DNA of 64,000 nt. It comes from JANQMY01 sp965227095 (GTDB taxonomy: Bacteria; Pseudomonadota; Alphaproteobacteria; JANQMY01). The stretch spans positions 1,178,001 through 1,242,000 of the forward strand of contig CBDDFL010000002.1 of NCBI GenBank assembly GCA_965227095.1. The letters are read 5' to 3'. How positions within the stretch are numbered: the first letter of the stretch is position 1; each line of letters opens with the position of its first letter. The translations under genes were made by a program, and so were the position numbers. This document shows, piece after piece, positions 34,351 to 42,997 of the stretch. The notes beneath the pieces were generated by a model. The model did not search any database, was not told the DNA's origin, and saw nothing but the letters and a program-made list of their open reading frames with translations.

Positions 34351-35727
34351 ATGTTTTTGTGGATCGCGGTTGCCCTGTTGCTCATTGTCATGGGGGCTTT
34401 CTACACCGGGCGCGGACGAGCCGTCGCCAGTGCCTCAGGCGATTTTCAGTCGCTCCATTCCTTGCCTTCTTATCACGGATATTACGTCGCCCTTTGGGCG
34501 GGACTGCCGGCCGCCGTATTAGCCATTATCTGGTATTTTGCCGCGCCACAGATCTTGCAGTCTCTCATTCTGGCCAATTCGCCGGAAAGCGTGACATCGC
34601 TTCCGCCGGAACGGCTTCAGGTTTTCATGTCCGATGTGGTGGCCATTGCCAAAGGTGGCATCCCCAGTCAGGTGACGCCGGACCGCGAAGCCGCCGCAGC
34701 ACTTTATAAAAGCTATTTGGGCATCAGCAATTGGGCGATTTTTGCCATTGCCATGTCGCTTGCGGTCGCGGGCCTGACCTATGGCCGGTCTCGCATTCAC
34801 CCGCGCCTGCGCGCCCGCAACGGGGTGGAACGGATGGTCAGTCTGCTGCTGATTATCTGTTCGACCATTGCGATCTTGACCACGGTCGGCATTGTCTTCT
34901 CGCTCTTGTTCGAAGCCTTGCGCTTCTTCGCACGAGTTCCGTTTACGGATTTTCTGTTCGGCCTTCAGTGGAGCCCGCAGACAGCCATCCGAGCCGATCA
35001 GGTGGGGGGCAGCGGGTCTTTTGGTGCCGTGCCGATTTTTGCGGGTACCTTCCTGATCACCCTGATCGCCATGTGTGTGGCGGTGCCGATTGGGCTTATG
35101 TCCGCGATTTACCTGTCCGATTACGCCTCCGCGTCCGTGCGGTCCATTGTGAAGCCGATCCTCGAGATCCTGGCTGGTGTGCCCACGGTTGTGTACGGTT
35201 TCTTCGCCGCGCTTACCGTTGCGCCCGCATTGCGGGCCGGCGGCGCCTCCATCGGCTTGGATGTGGCATCCGAAAGTGCGCTGGCCGCCGGTCTGGTGAT
35301 GGGGGTGATGATCATTCCGTTTGTATCGTCCCTGTCGGATGATGTGATCAACGCGGTGCCGCAATCCCTGCGGGATGCCTCCGCCGGTCTTGGCGCCACC
35401 AATTCAGAAACCATTCGCAGCGTCATTCTACCGGCGGCACTGCCCGGTATTGTGGGCGCCGTGCTGCTGGCGGTGAGCCGCGCGATTGGGGAAACCATGA
35501 TCGTGGTGATGGCGGCCGGGTTGGCGGCCAATCTGACGGCGAACCCCTTGGAAGCGGTGACCACGGTGACGGTACAAATTGTGACCTTGCTGGTGGGTGA
35601 CCAAGAATTCGACAGTGCCAAAACACTGGCGGCCTTTGCCCTTGGTCTTACCCTGTTCGCCGTGACCTTGGTTCTCAACGTGATCGCCCTGCGGATCGTT
35701 CAGCGTTATCGGGAAAAGTATGACTGA
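34351..35727 (+). CDS. pstC: Phosphate ABC transporter, permease PstC
   Basis: This inner-membrane permease has 458 residues. Residues 1-180 are an N-terminal extension with membrane helices, as in many alphaproteobacterial PstC; the transport core follows with repeated helices and the permease loop SLRDASAGLGATNSETIRSVILPAALPGIVGA. Its last 8 bases overlap pstA. Confidence 0.95.
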   Translation: MFLWIAVALLLIVMGAFYTGRGRAVASASGDFQSLHSLPSYHGYYVALWAGLPAAVLAIIWYFAAPQILQSLILANSPESVTSLPPERLQVFMSDVVAIAKGGIPSQVTPDREAAAALYKSYLGISNWAIFAIAMSLAVAGLTYGRSRIHPRLRARNGVERMVSLLLIICSTIAILTTVGIVFSLLFEALRFFARVPFTDFLFGLQWSPQTAIRADQVGGSGSFGAVPIFAGTFLITLIAMCVAVPIGLMSAIYLSDYASASVRSIVKPILEILAGVPTVVYGFFAALTVAPALRAGGASIGLDVASESALAAGLVMGVMIIPFVSSLSDDVINAVPQSLRDASAGLGATNSETIRSVILPAALPGIVGAVLLAVSRAIGETMIVVMAAGLAANLTANPLEAVTTVTVQIVTLLVGDQEFDSAKTLAAFALGLTLFAVTLVLNVIALRIVQRYREKYD

Positions 35728-37027
35728 TACATCTGTCCAAAACAAAGCGGCGTATCATACGTCCGAGCAAGCTGAAAAGCTGTTGAAGAAACGCTATGCG
35801 TCCGAAGCTAGGTTCATCTTTTACGGACGCATGGCCATCGGTTTGGCGCTGCTGATCCTGGTCGCGCTGATCGGCAGCATTGTCTACCAGGGGCATACGG
35901 CATTTTTCCAGCACATGGCCATTCTGGAATTCGACCTTAAACAAGAAGAGATCGATCCAGAAGGCACCGGCGATCCGGATGTGCTTGCGAAAGCGGACTA
36001 CCGCACCGTCGTCACCCGCACGCTTCGGGAGAAATTCCCGGACGTCACGGCCCGGCGGGATCGAAAGGCGCTGAAAGGGATCGTGTCCTCTGGCGCGGAC
36101 CTCTTTGTGCGCGACGCGGTGATCGCGGATCCATCCTTGATCGGCACCCAAGCTAAAATTGCGGTACCGCTGTCGGACGATGCGGACTCTGTGTTCAAAG
36201 GCTTCATCGACCGGTCCCTGCCGGAAGACGAGCGCCGCGTGAAAGACAATCAACTGGGGTGGTTAGATCAACTTTCCGCGGAAGGCCGCATTGAAAGCCG
36301 CTTTAATCAGACCTTCTTCCAAGTGGGGGACAGCCGGGAACCTGAATTGGCGGGTATATGGGGGGCTGTTGTTGGCTCCTTCCTGACGCTCTTCGTCACG
36401 TTGTTGTTGTCCTTCCCGCTTGGGGTGGCAACCGCGATCTATCTGGAAGAATTCGCGCCGAAGAACCGTTGGACAGACTTGATCGAAGTGAACATCAACA
36501 ATCTGGCGGCGGTGCCGTCCATCGTGTTTGGTTTGTTGGGCCTTGCGGTGTTCCTGAATTTCTTTGGCATGCCACGGTCGGCACCGTTGGTCGGGGGCTT
36601 TGTGCTGGCCTTGATGACACTGCCCACGATCATTATTGCGTCGCGCGCATCGCTGAAGGCCGTGCCGCCCTCCATCCGCGAAGGGGGGTTGGGCGTAGGG
36701 GCCTCTCACGTGCAGACCGTGTTCCATCACGTGTTGCCGCTGGCCATGCCCGGCATGATGACCGGGACCATTATCGGCATGGCTCAGGCCCTTGGGGAAA
36801 CGGCCCCACTGCTGATGATCGGCATGGTGGCGTTCATCGTGGACGTGCCGACCGGCGTCACGTCGCCCGCCACGGTGCTTCCCGTGCAGATCTTTATTTG
36901 GGCGGACAGTCCGGAACGCGCCTTTGTTGCGAAAACGGGCGCTGCGATCATGGTGCTGCTCAGCTTCCTTATTTTCATGAACTTGCTTGCGGTCATGTTG
37001 CGCCGCCGGTTCGAGCGTCGGTGGTAA
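35720..37027 (+). CDS. pstA: Phosphate ABC transporter, permease PstA
   Basis: The 435-residue partner permease has an N-terminal extension (about 200 residues, one membrane helix then a periplasmic-type region) like the DUF3333 lead of alphaproteobacterial PstA. The transport core holds AIYLEEFAPKNRW, NNLAAVPSIVFGLLGLAVF and the EAA-type loop EGGLGVGASHVQTVFHHVLPLAMPG. It overlaps pstC by 8 bases and precedes pstB by 4. Confidence 0.95.
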   Translation: MTDTSVQNKAAYHTSEQAEKLLKKRYASEARFIFYGRMAIGLALLILVALIGSIVYQGHTAFFQHMAILEFDLKQEEIDPEGTGDPDVLAKADYRTVVTRTLREKFPDVTARRDRKALKGIVSSGADLFVRDAVIADPSLIGTQAKIAVPLSDDADSVFKGFIDRSLPEDERRVKDNQLGWLDQLSAEGRIESRFNQTFFQVGDSREPELAGIWGAVVGSFLTLFVTLLLSFPLGVATAIYLEEFAPKNRWTDLIEVNINNLAAVPSIVFGLLGLAVFLNFFGMPRSAPLVGGFVLALMTLPTIIIASRASLKAVPPSIREGGLGVGASHVQTVFHHVLPLAMPGMMTGTIIGMAQALGETAPLLMIGMVAFIVDVPTGVTSPATVLPVQIFIWADSPERAFVAKTGAAIMVLLSFLIFMNLLAVMLRRRFERRW

Positions 37028-37031
37028 TCAC

Positions 37032-37787
37032 ATGGACATCAAGTTCAGTACCAAGAATGTCAATGTTTACTATGGCGATGCCCATGCCATTAAAAATGTG
37101 TCGTTGGATATTCCAGACCGTTCCGTGATGGCCATGATTGGGCCTTCCGGCTGTGGGAAATCTACCTATCTGCGCTGCTTGAACCGCATGAATGACACCA
37201 TCCCCATTGCACGGGTGGATGGGGACATTCGCCTGGACGGCGAAGATGTTTTGACGGAAATCGACGTGGTGCATTTGCGCGCCCGGGTGGGCATGGTGTT
37301 TCAAAAACCGAACCCGTTTCCGAAATCCATCCATGACAATGTGGCTTTCGGGCCGAAGTTGCACGGCATTGCCACGAAGAAGGCCGACCTAGACGTGATC
37401 GTCGAGGAAAGCTTGCAAAGAGCCGGGCTTTGGAACGAAGTGAAAGACCGTTTGGGCTCTCCCGGCACGGGGCTCTCCGGCGGTCAGCAACAGCGTTTGT
37501 GCATTGCCCGCGCCATTGCCGTGGCCCCTGAAGTGATCCTGATGGACGAACCCACATCGGCGCTGGATCCCATCGCCACCGCGAAGATTGAAGAACTGAT
37601 CGACGAATTGCGGGAAAATTACTGTATCGCGATTGTGACCCACTCCATGCAGCAAGCCGCCCGTATTTCTCAGCGCACGGCCTTTTTCCATCTAGGCGAT
37701 TTGGTGGAAACCGGCCCGACCAACGAGATCTTCACCAACCCCAAAGACCAACGCACCCAAGACTACATCACCGGCCGGTTCGGGTAG
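37032..37787 (+). CDS. pstB: Phosphate ABC transporter, ATPase
   Basis: The 251-residue ATPase has Walker A GPSGCGKST, signature LSGGQQQRLCIARA, Walker B VILMDEPTSALD and the switch His in IVTHSMQQA. ATG 37032 is right after the pstA stop; the frame opens earlier inside pstA but that part is not family-like. No phoU or phoB follows; the next gene is on the other strand. Confidence 0.96.
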   Translation: MDIKFSTKNVNVYYGDAHAIKNVSLDIPDRSVMAMIGPSGCGKSTYLRCLNRMNDTIPIARVDGDIRLDGEDVLTEIDVVHLRARVGMVFQKPNPFPKSIHDNVAFGPKLHGIATKKADLDVIVEESLQRAGLWNEVKDRLGSPGTGLSGGQQQRLCIARAIAVAPEVILMDEPTSALDPIATAKIEELIDELRENYCIAIVTHSMQQAARISQRTAFFHLGDLVETGPTNEIFTNPKDQRTQDYITGRFG

Positions 37788-37840
37788 AACGTTTCCGCCA
37801 ACAGTGCTCCAGCGCCAGGACGAGGTCGAGACCTAATTGT

Positions 37841-38575
37841 CTAGTTTGTCAGTGTTGACGCAATCTTTTCCAACACCTCTGCCGTTTCACTAGGGGCTGC
37901 AAACATCGGCATGTGACCCGTGTCGAGCGTTGCGGCCGGTTCCAAATTGTACCTTTCCCGCATGAATTTCTGAAAGTCCGGCGTAATCGCTCGATCATGG
38001 GTGCATTCAACATAGAATTTCGGCGTTCGGTCGAACTGTTCCGTGAGTTTGATACGTGCAAGGCCAGGTCGCATGGGTTCCGGTGTGTGTTTCTTTATGA
38101 GGGCGTCAGTGTCACAGTTTGAGCAATCATGGTACAGAGCTTCGAGATAATGATCGACCGCCGTGTCTAATTGCCCAGCGAAGATGTTTGGCTTGAGTGA
38201 CGCTGCAATAAGCGATCCTTTGTTCTTTGGCCCAAGTGTCATGATCCTTTCGCCATGTTTCGGAAGATAGGCTGCCAAGTAAATCAAACCTGCATACGGC
38301 GTTGCCGCAGTGGATGCGGCAAGTGAAATGGGAAAACCACCAGCAGAGTGACCAACCAGCACAACAGGCCCGGTGATGGTTTCAGCAACTTGGTTGATGG
38401 CGTTCGCATAGTCAGCCATCGTTACTCGCCAGCCTCGGTTTGGGTTATTTCCACACCCTGGAAGATCAAGAGAGGCCCACTTGGTGTGTCGGGCATCTAA
38501 GATGGGTGTTACGTCTTTCCATACCCATTCGCCCGACCAGGCGCCGTGCACTAGAAGCAAGGTTACATTTTGCAT
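37841..38575 (-). CDS. Alpha/beta hydrolase, EstC / hydroxynitrile-lyase-like
   Basis: The 244-residue protein has LLLVHGAWSGEWVWKDV (oxyanion loop), nucleophile elbow LVGHSAGG, and C-terminal catalytic His in LDTGHMPMFAAP, matching small esterases of the plant-like methyl-ester esterase/hydroxynitrile lyase group. ATG 38575 has GAGAGGA just upstream. Substrate unknown. Its base composition is a little more A/T-rich than its neighbours, and repeated short motifs lie at its 5' side, so it may have been acquired. Confidence 0.8.
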   Translation of the reverse strand: MQNVTLLLVHGAWSGEWVWKDVTPILDARHTKWASLDLPGCGNNPNRGWRVTMADYANAINQVAETITGPVVLVGHSAGGFPISLAASTAATPYAGLIYLAAYLPKHGERIMTLGPKNKGSLIAASLKPNIFAGQLDTAVDHYLEALYHDCSNCDTDALIKKHTPEPMRPGLARIKLTEQFDRTPKFYVECTHDRAITPDFQKFMRERYNLEPAATLDTGHMPMFAAPSETAEVLEKIASTLTN

Positions 38576-38606
38576 ATGCGATCCTCTCAAAATTCGGAAA
38601 TTCCAG

Positions 38607-38664
38607 TTCGGTGACAGTGCATTTGTATTTTGTATTTCGGTGACAGATTTCGGTGACAGTGCAC
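38607..38664. repeat. Triple short direct repeat TTCGGTGACAG(TGCAC)
   Basis: TTCGGTGACAGTGCA at 38607-38621, a shorter TTCGGTGACAG at 38636-38646 and TTCGGTGACAGTGCAC at 38649-38664 run in tandem in the gap before the hydrolase. The copies are in the same direction with uneven spacing. They may be traces of a lost mobile element or binding sites. Confidence 0.55.
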
Positions 38665-38698
38665 TTAATTATTTGGGGTATAGGAGAACTTTAGATCC

Positions 38699-39130
38699 TC
38701 ACATCAACCCCAACGCCCGTGCGACGGCGTTCTGGTCGTAATAGGGGCGCTCGCAGATAATTTTGTCGCTGTCCTTCGCGAACTCAAATGTGGCCGCCAT
38801 ACGCACACGGAAGGTTTTTCCGGTCGGCTCGATTTTTTGACCTCTAAACGGAAACGGACCCAAATGGGTGCCCGTCAGCCAAAATTCCACATGGACCGTG
38901 TCGCCCGCATGCGCAATGGAAATGATCTCATTGCCTTGGTCGGGAAAGGCGGTACGGCTCAGCTCGAAATATTTTCGCACCGCTTCTTCGCCGTCAAACA
39001 CGGCACCGGACCCATAAAGTTCGTAGCGGGGGTGCTCGAATGTGGCAATCACCGCGTCCCAGTCTTGCACGCATTCCAAAGCCATATGGTCGCGTACGGT
39101 CTCAATGCGTCGTTCCGCCAGGCTGCTCAT
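38699..39130 (-). CDS. SnoaL-like / NTF2-fold protein
   Basis: The 143-residue protein has the SnoaL-type polyketide-cyclase/ester-cyclase outline: an N-terminal helix (ERRIETVRDHMALECVQDWDAVIATFEHPRYEL), FDGEEAVRKYFELSRTAFPDQ, and the beta-sheet part HVEFWLTGTHLGPF. Catalytic role unknown. The ATG at 39130 follows GGGAGGAAACAAG; the earlier ATG lies inside that ribosome-binding site, so it is not used. Confidence 0.75.
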   Translation of the reverse strand: MSSLAERRIETVRDHMALECVQDWDAVIATFEHPRYELYGSGAVFDGEEAVRKYFELSRTAFPDQGNEIISIAHAGDTVHVEFWLTGTHLGPFPFRGQKIEPTGKTFRVRMAATFEFAKDSDKIICERPYYDQNAVARALGLM

Positions 39131-39231
39131 CTTGTTTCCTCCCATCCTTTTTAACAGACAGACTTTAGTCAGTTTTTCGCAGATTACAGTTGACCTTTGG
39201 CACAGTCATCCTTTCACTGAAGGGCCGGAAC

Positions 39232-39253
39232 CGTCTAGGCTGAGGCCTAGACG
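39232..39253 (+). promoter_or_regulatory. Short perfect hairpin before the membrane-protein gene
   Basis: CGTCTAGGC, TGAG, GCCTAGACG forms a 9-base-pair stem with a 4-base loop. It ends 5 bases before the ribosome-binding site AAGGGGGG. There is no T-run, so it is more likely an mRNA-stability or operator element than a terminator. Confidence 0.4.
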
Positions 39254-39270
39254 TGGTTAAGGGGGGACAC

Positions 39271-39795
39271 GTGTTAGATTTTCTGACCAACAGGTTAGGG
39301 GCGTTTTTTGGCGCCGTCGGTATTTTGACCTTTGCCGACGCCGCGATCGACTTCCACCACTATATGGGGGATTGGATCCAGATTTGGACGTCGATCACGC
39401 GTCCGGTTTGGGACTTTCTCTTAGGATGGGTGTTTGATTATTTCGGCATGTCGGTGCCGTGGTGGGTGAAAGACTATCTCACCATGGGGGTGATCACGTT
39501 TGGCATGTCGCTGCGCACGATGACAAGCAATGAAGGAGGCGACACACTTGCGGATCTCTTCCTTTCCAAGCGTCTTGTCAGTTTCAATTGGTCTCTGACC
39601 GATACGTTCCAAGACAGCCCCCTATTGTGGGTGCTGCTGTGGCCGAAGGTCTGGGCCCATGTGGTGTCCTACATCATTTGGGATGAATTCGTGGACGGTG
39701 ACTTGAAAGCCATTGCGACCTTTTTTGAATCCTTCGCCTATGCGCTGCTGGTGATCGCATCGTCCTATGCACTGATCTTCTACGGCGTCGGGTAA
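39271..39795 (+). CDS. Unknown membrane protein
   Basis: The 174-residue protein has about four hydrophobic segments (LGAFFGAVGILTFADAAI; SITRPVWDFLLGWVFDYFG; SPLLWVLLWPKVWAHVVSYIIW; FFESFAYALLVIASSYALIFY) and many Trp residues. GTG 39271 is chosen because AAGGGGGG lies 6 bases upstream; another GTG at 39253 is less well placed. I do not recognise the family. Confidence 0.65.
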   Translation: MLDFLTNRLGAFFGAVGILTFADAAIDFHHYMGDWIQIWTSITRPVWDFLLGWVFDYFGMSVPWWVKDYLTMGVITFGMSLRTMTSNEGGDTLADLFLSKRLVSFNWSLTDTFQDSPLLWVLLWPKVWAHVVSYIIWDEFVDGDLKAIATFFESFAYALLVIASSYALIFYGVG

Positions 39796-40278
39796 CTGGC
39801 GCCCCTCAATCGGATCCGAGGTCGGGCCCGCCAGCGTCCCCCGTGAATATCCCCCAGATATGTGATATGCTTTTGGCCGAGGGAGGCTTTGGTGACAGGA
39901 AACCGCCATGGCCGAAGACGTTCATCCACCCAATCAACACGACAAATGTCATTGTTGTGCGAACCAACAGGGTTCGTGGCACGGCCGTAACCGTCCTCTT
40001 CCCCACAAAGGGGAGGTTACGAGGGGGGAGTCGCTCAGAAACTTGGATGAACCCCATGCGCCCATCGTCTTTGGGCATCGCCAGCCCGCTCCCCCAGCCC
40101 AACCACCCCTAGGGTACCCTGCTACGGGCGGTTGGGCCGGGGGAGTGGGCCGGCCGGGTTCCTGCAAATTTGAACCCCATGCGCCCATCGTCTTTGGGCA
40201 TCGCGCACCCTTTCCCCCGCACCAAACTGTCAGGAAACCTTCACGCTCAGGGATCGATAATTCGAGTATTGTTGAACT
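39796..40278. other. Repeat-rich gap before arsR
   Basis: The 483-base gap holds the direct-repeat/hairpin element at 40048-40204 and another hairpin near 39979-40021 (GTAACC..CCCC-ACAAA-GGGG..GGTTAC). Open frames here only read through these repeats. The last 70 bases before arsR are A/T-rich and should hold the arsR promoter and operator. Confidence 0.55.
40048..40204. repeat. 34-base direct repeats enclosing a long hairpin
   Basis: The 34-base sequence starting TGAACCCCATGCGCCCATCG occurs at 40048-40081 and, identically, at 40171-40204. Between them 21-base arms at 40084-40104 and 40130-40150 pair with two mismatches (GCCCGCTCCCCC.. against ..GGGGGAGTGGGC). The repeat itself contains a small GCCCA/TGGGC hairpin. 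It may be a small non-autonomous repeat element. Confidence 0.7.
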
Positions 40279-40647
40279 ATGGAAGAAAAATTAGCTGTCG
40301 CCGGATTGGCCGCGCTCGCGCATGAGACGCGCCTTAAGATTTTCAGAAAACTGGTTCAGGCCGGGCCCATCGGCATGGCCGCCGGTGATATCGCGGAGGC
40401 GGTGGAAACCGCCCCCACCACATTGTCGTTCCATTTGAAGGAGCTTCAGCGCAGCGGATTGCTGACGGCCCGGCGCGAAAGCCGCCAGATTTTCTATGCG
40501 GTAGATTTCGTGGAAATGCGCGGCCTGCTCGATTTTTTGATGGACGATTGCTGCCAAGGGCATCCGGAAATTTGCCAAGTGGGGAACAGGCTCGCGGATT
40601 GCGCACCGGCTCAAGCATCACAGACACCACAGACGAAGACAAAATAG
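40279..40647 (+). CDS. arsR: ArsR family arsenic-responsive repressor
   Basis: The 122-residue winged-helix repressor has the recognition part AETAPTTLSFHLKELQRSGLL-like (here AVETAPTTLSFHLKELQ) and a C-terminal DCCQGHPEIC cysteine cluster, a usual As(III)-binding arrangement. It begins the operon arsR-GAPDH-arsJ, with 9 bases to the next start. An A/T-rich stretch just upstream (TAATTCGAGTATTGTTGAA) is a possible operator. It should derepress the module when arsenic enters the cell. Confidence 0.9.
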   Translation: MEEKLAVAGLAALAHETRLKIFRKLVQAGPIGMAAGDIAEAVETAPTTLSFHLKELQRSGLLTARRESRQIFYAVDFVEMRGLLDFLMDDCCQGHPEICQVGNRLADCAPAQASQTPQTKTK

Positions 40648-40656
40648 GGGAGCATA

Positions 40657-41700
40657 ATGGTTGTTCGTGTGGGAATTAATGGCTTTGGCCGCATGGGGCG
40701 CTTGGCGGCGCGGGCGGCCTTGGAAGGCTGTTCGCAAAACCTGACCACGGATTTCGACACGCGTGAAATCTTTGACATCGTCCATATCAATGAAGCAAAG
40801 GGCACGGCGGAAACCGGCGCCCATCTGTTGCAGTTCGACAGTGTGCATGGCCGCTGGGGAGCTGACATTTCCCACGGCGATGACAGTATGTCGGTGGATG
40901 GAAAGACCATCCGCTACACCACCCATGACACGATTGAGGCCGTGCCCTGGGAAGACAGTCGCGTGGATTTAGTGCTGGACTGCACCGGCACATTCAAAAC
41001 CAGCGAAGCTCTGGCGCCTTATTTCAAAAAGGGCGTCAAAAAAGTGGTGGTCTCCGCCCCTGTCAAAGACGGCCCGCTGAACATCGTGATGGGCGTCAAT
41101 GACGATCTGTATAATCCGAAGACGGATCACATTGTCACCGCCGCGTCCTGCACCACCAATTGCCTCGCCCCCGTGGTGAAAGTGATCCAGGAAGGGCTGG
41201 GTATCGACCATGGCGTCATCACCACGGTGCATGACGTGACCAATACTCAAACGGTGATCGACGCGCCGTTGAAAGATCTGCGCCGCTCCCGCTCGTCGCT
41301 CATGTCGCTTATTCCCACCACCACGGGGTCGGCCACGGCCATCACGCTGATCTATCCGGAATTGAAGGGGAAATTGAACGGTGTTGCCGTGCGCGTGCCT
41401 TTGCTGAATGCCTCTTTGACCGATTGCGTGTTCGAAGTGAAACGCAACACAACAGTGGAAGAGGTGAACAGCCTGTTGGAGGATGCGTCTAAAACATCCC
41501 TCTACGGAATATTAGGATATGAAACGCGGCCGTTGGTGTCCGTCGATTATGTGAACGATGTGCGGTCCTCCATTGTGGATGCACCGTCCACCATGGTGGT
41601 GGATGGCACGCAGGTGAAGATCCTCGCCTGGTACGACAATGAATATGCCTATGCCTATCGCCTGGTGGAACTGGGCGTGAAGGTGGCGCAAAGTTTGTAA
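40657..41700 (+). CDS. ArsJ-associated glyceraldehyde-3-phosphate dehydrogenase
   Basis: The 347-residue GAPDH has NAD site VGINGFGRMGRLAARAA, catalytic Cys in AASCTTNCLAP near residue 165, and His in TTVHDVTNTQ. Sequence details (DAPLKDLRRSRSSLMSLIPTTTG) and position directly before arsJ mark it as the dedicated arsenate-detoxifying GAPDH, which adds arsenate to glyceraldehyde-3-phosphate to give unstable 1-arseno-3-phosphoglycerate. That product is exported by ArsJ. AGGGGAG lies just before the ATG. It is unlikely to be the main glycolytic enzyme, given the operon. Confidence 0.92.
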   Translation: MVVRVGINGFGRMGRLAARAALEGCSQNLTTDFDTREIFDIVHINEAKGTAETGAHLLQFDSVHGRWGADISHGDDSMSVDGKTIRYTTHDTIEAVPWEDSRVDLVLDCTGTFKTSEALAPYFKKGVKKVVVSAPVKDGPLNIVMGVNDDLYNPKTDHIVTAASCTTNCLAPVVKVIQEGLGIDHGVITTVHDVTNTQTVIDAPLKDLRRSRSSLMSLIPTTTGSATAITLIYPELKGKLNGVAVRVPLLNASLTDCVFEVKRNTTVEEVNSLLEDASKTSLYGILGYETRPLVSVDYVNDVRSSIVDAPSTMVVDGTQVKILAWYDNEYAYAYRLVELGVKVAQSL

Positions 41701-41710
41701 GGCCGGATCG

Positions 41711-42982
41711 ATGAGCGATATACGCGGCTATATGTCAGTGACCGGCGCCTATTGGGGGTTCACCCTGACGGACGGGGCCTTGCGCATGTTGGTGCTGTTG
41801 CACTTCCATCACTTAGGTTACACGCCGTTTCAGTTGGCCTTTCTGTTCCTGCTGTATGAATTCTTCGGTGTAGTCACCAATTTAGTGGGCGGGTGGATTG
41901 GCGCGCGCTTTGGATTGCAACGCACGCTTTATGGGGGGCTTATCTTGCAAATCCTGGCGCTGGGTCTGTTGTCGCAACTGAACCCGGATTGGCCGGTCGC
42001 CTTGTCGGTGGCCTATGTGGTGGCCGCGCAAGGGCTTGCGGGAATTGCCAAGGACCTCACCAAAATGTCCGCGAAAAGCGGTGTGAAATTGGTGACGCCG
42101 GACGATCAAAGCTCCACTCTGTTCAAATGGGTTGCCGCGCTTACGGGCTCCAAGAATGCCCTCAAAGGGGCGGGGTTTTTTCTCGGCGCCTTTTTGCTGC
42201 AGGTGATCGGATTCACGGCGGGGCTGCTAGCTCTGGCGGCGGGGTTGGCCTTGGTCTTGATTGCGGTACAGATTTATTTGCCGACGGATTTGACGACGAC
42301 GCAAAAGGGACTGCCTTTTCAAAAGGTCTTCTCGAAAGACCCCCAGGTCAATTTGTTGAGCGGCGCGCGCTTTTTCTTGTTTGGGGCGCGTGACATCTGG
42401 TTTGTGGTGGGCGTGCCCGTGTTCCTCTACGACGTGCTGGGCTGGACGTTTATGCAAGTGGGCGGGTTTCTGGCCGTATGGATCATCGGATATGGCTTTG
42501 TCCAATCGATCGCGCCGCGCATTGTGGGCGCATCGGCGGATGGGAAGGTGCAAGAAGTTGCGGCGGCCCGGTTGTGGGCCTTCGGCCTGGCGGTGGTGCC
42601 TGCGTTGCTGGCGATCATTTTGCTGTCGATGATGCAGCCAGGGGGGCAGTTCGATGCCGCCGACGCGGACATGTTGGGCATGATCATCACGGGGGGGCTG
42701 ATCTTGTTCGGAATCGTGTTCGCGGTAAATTCGTCCGTACACTCCTATTTGATCTTGGCGTTTTCCAAAGACCATGATGTGTCGCTCAATGTGGGCTTTT
42801 ATTATATGTCCAATGCGGCGGGGCGTTTGGTGGGCACGCTGTTGTCGGGCCTGATTTATCAGATGTGGGGGGTGGTTGGCTGTTTGGCGGTGGCCGCTTT
42901 GTTCGCGGCCCTGTCCGGCGCGATCGTCATTCAATTGGAAAATCAAACCCGGCGGCTCAATTCCGCTGCGGCATCGTCTTAA
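41711..42982 (+). CDS. arsJ: Organoarsenical efflux permease ArsJ (MFS)
   Basis: The 423-residue major-facilitator protein has about 12 hydrophobic helices; the start GYMSVTGAYWGFTLTDGALRMLVLLHFHHLGYTPFQLAFLFLLYEFFGVVTNLVGGWIG is typical of ArsJ. Known ArsJ exports 1-arseno-3-phosphoglycerate, which then breaks down outside and so nets arsenate efflux. It is 10 bases behind the GAPDH gene and completes the three-gene module. Confidence 0.93.
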   Translation: MSDIRGYMSVTGAYWGFTLTDGALRMLVLLHFHHLGYTPFQLAFLFLLYEFFGVVTNLVGGWIGARFGLQRTLYGGLILQILALGLLSQLNPDWPVALSVAYVVAAQGLAGIAKDLTKMSAKSGVKLVTPDDQSSTLFKWVAALTGSKNALKGAGFFLGAFLLQVIGFTAGLLALAAGLALVLIAVQIYLPTDLTTTQKGLPFQKVFSKDPQVNLLSGARFFLFGARDIWFVVGVPVFLYDVLGWTFMQVGGFLAVWIIGYGFVQSIAPRIVGASADGKVQEVAAARLWAFGLAVVPALLAIILLSMMQPGGQFDAADADMLGMIITGGLILFGIVFAVNSSVHSYLILAFSKDHDVSLNVGFYYMSNAAGRLVGTLLSGLIYQMWGVVGCLAVAALFAALSGAIVIQLENQTRRLNSAAASS

Positions 42983-42997
42983 CAGGCAGGAAGGAGA

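Noticed and set aside
40048..40204. CRISPR array
   Set aside because: Only two copies of the repeat, with a self-complementary spacer of 89 bases and no cas genes.
39843..40294. Several overlapping open frames before arsR
   Set aside because: They read through the direct repeats and give repeated Pro/Gly-rich peptides.
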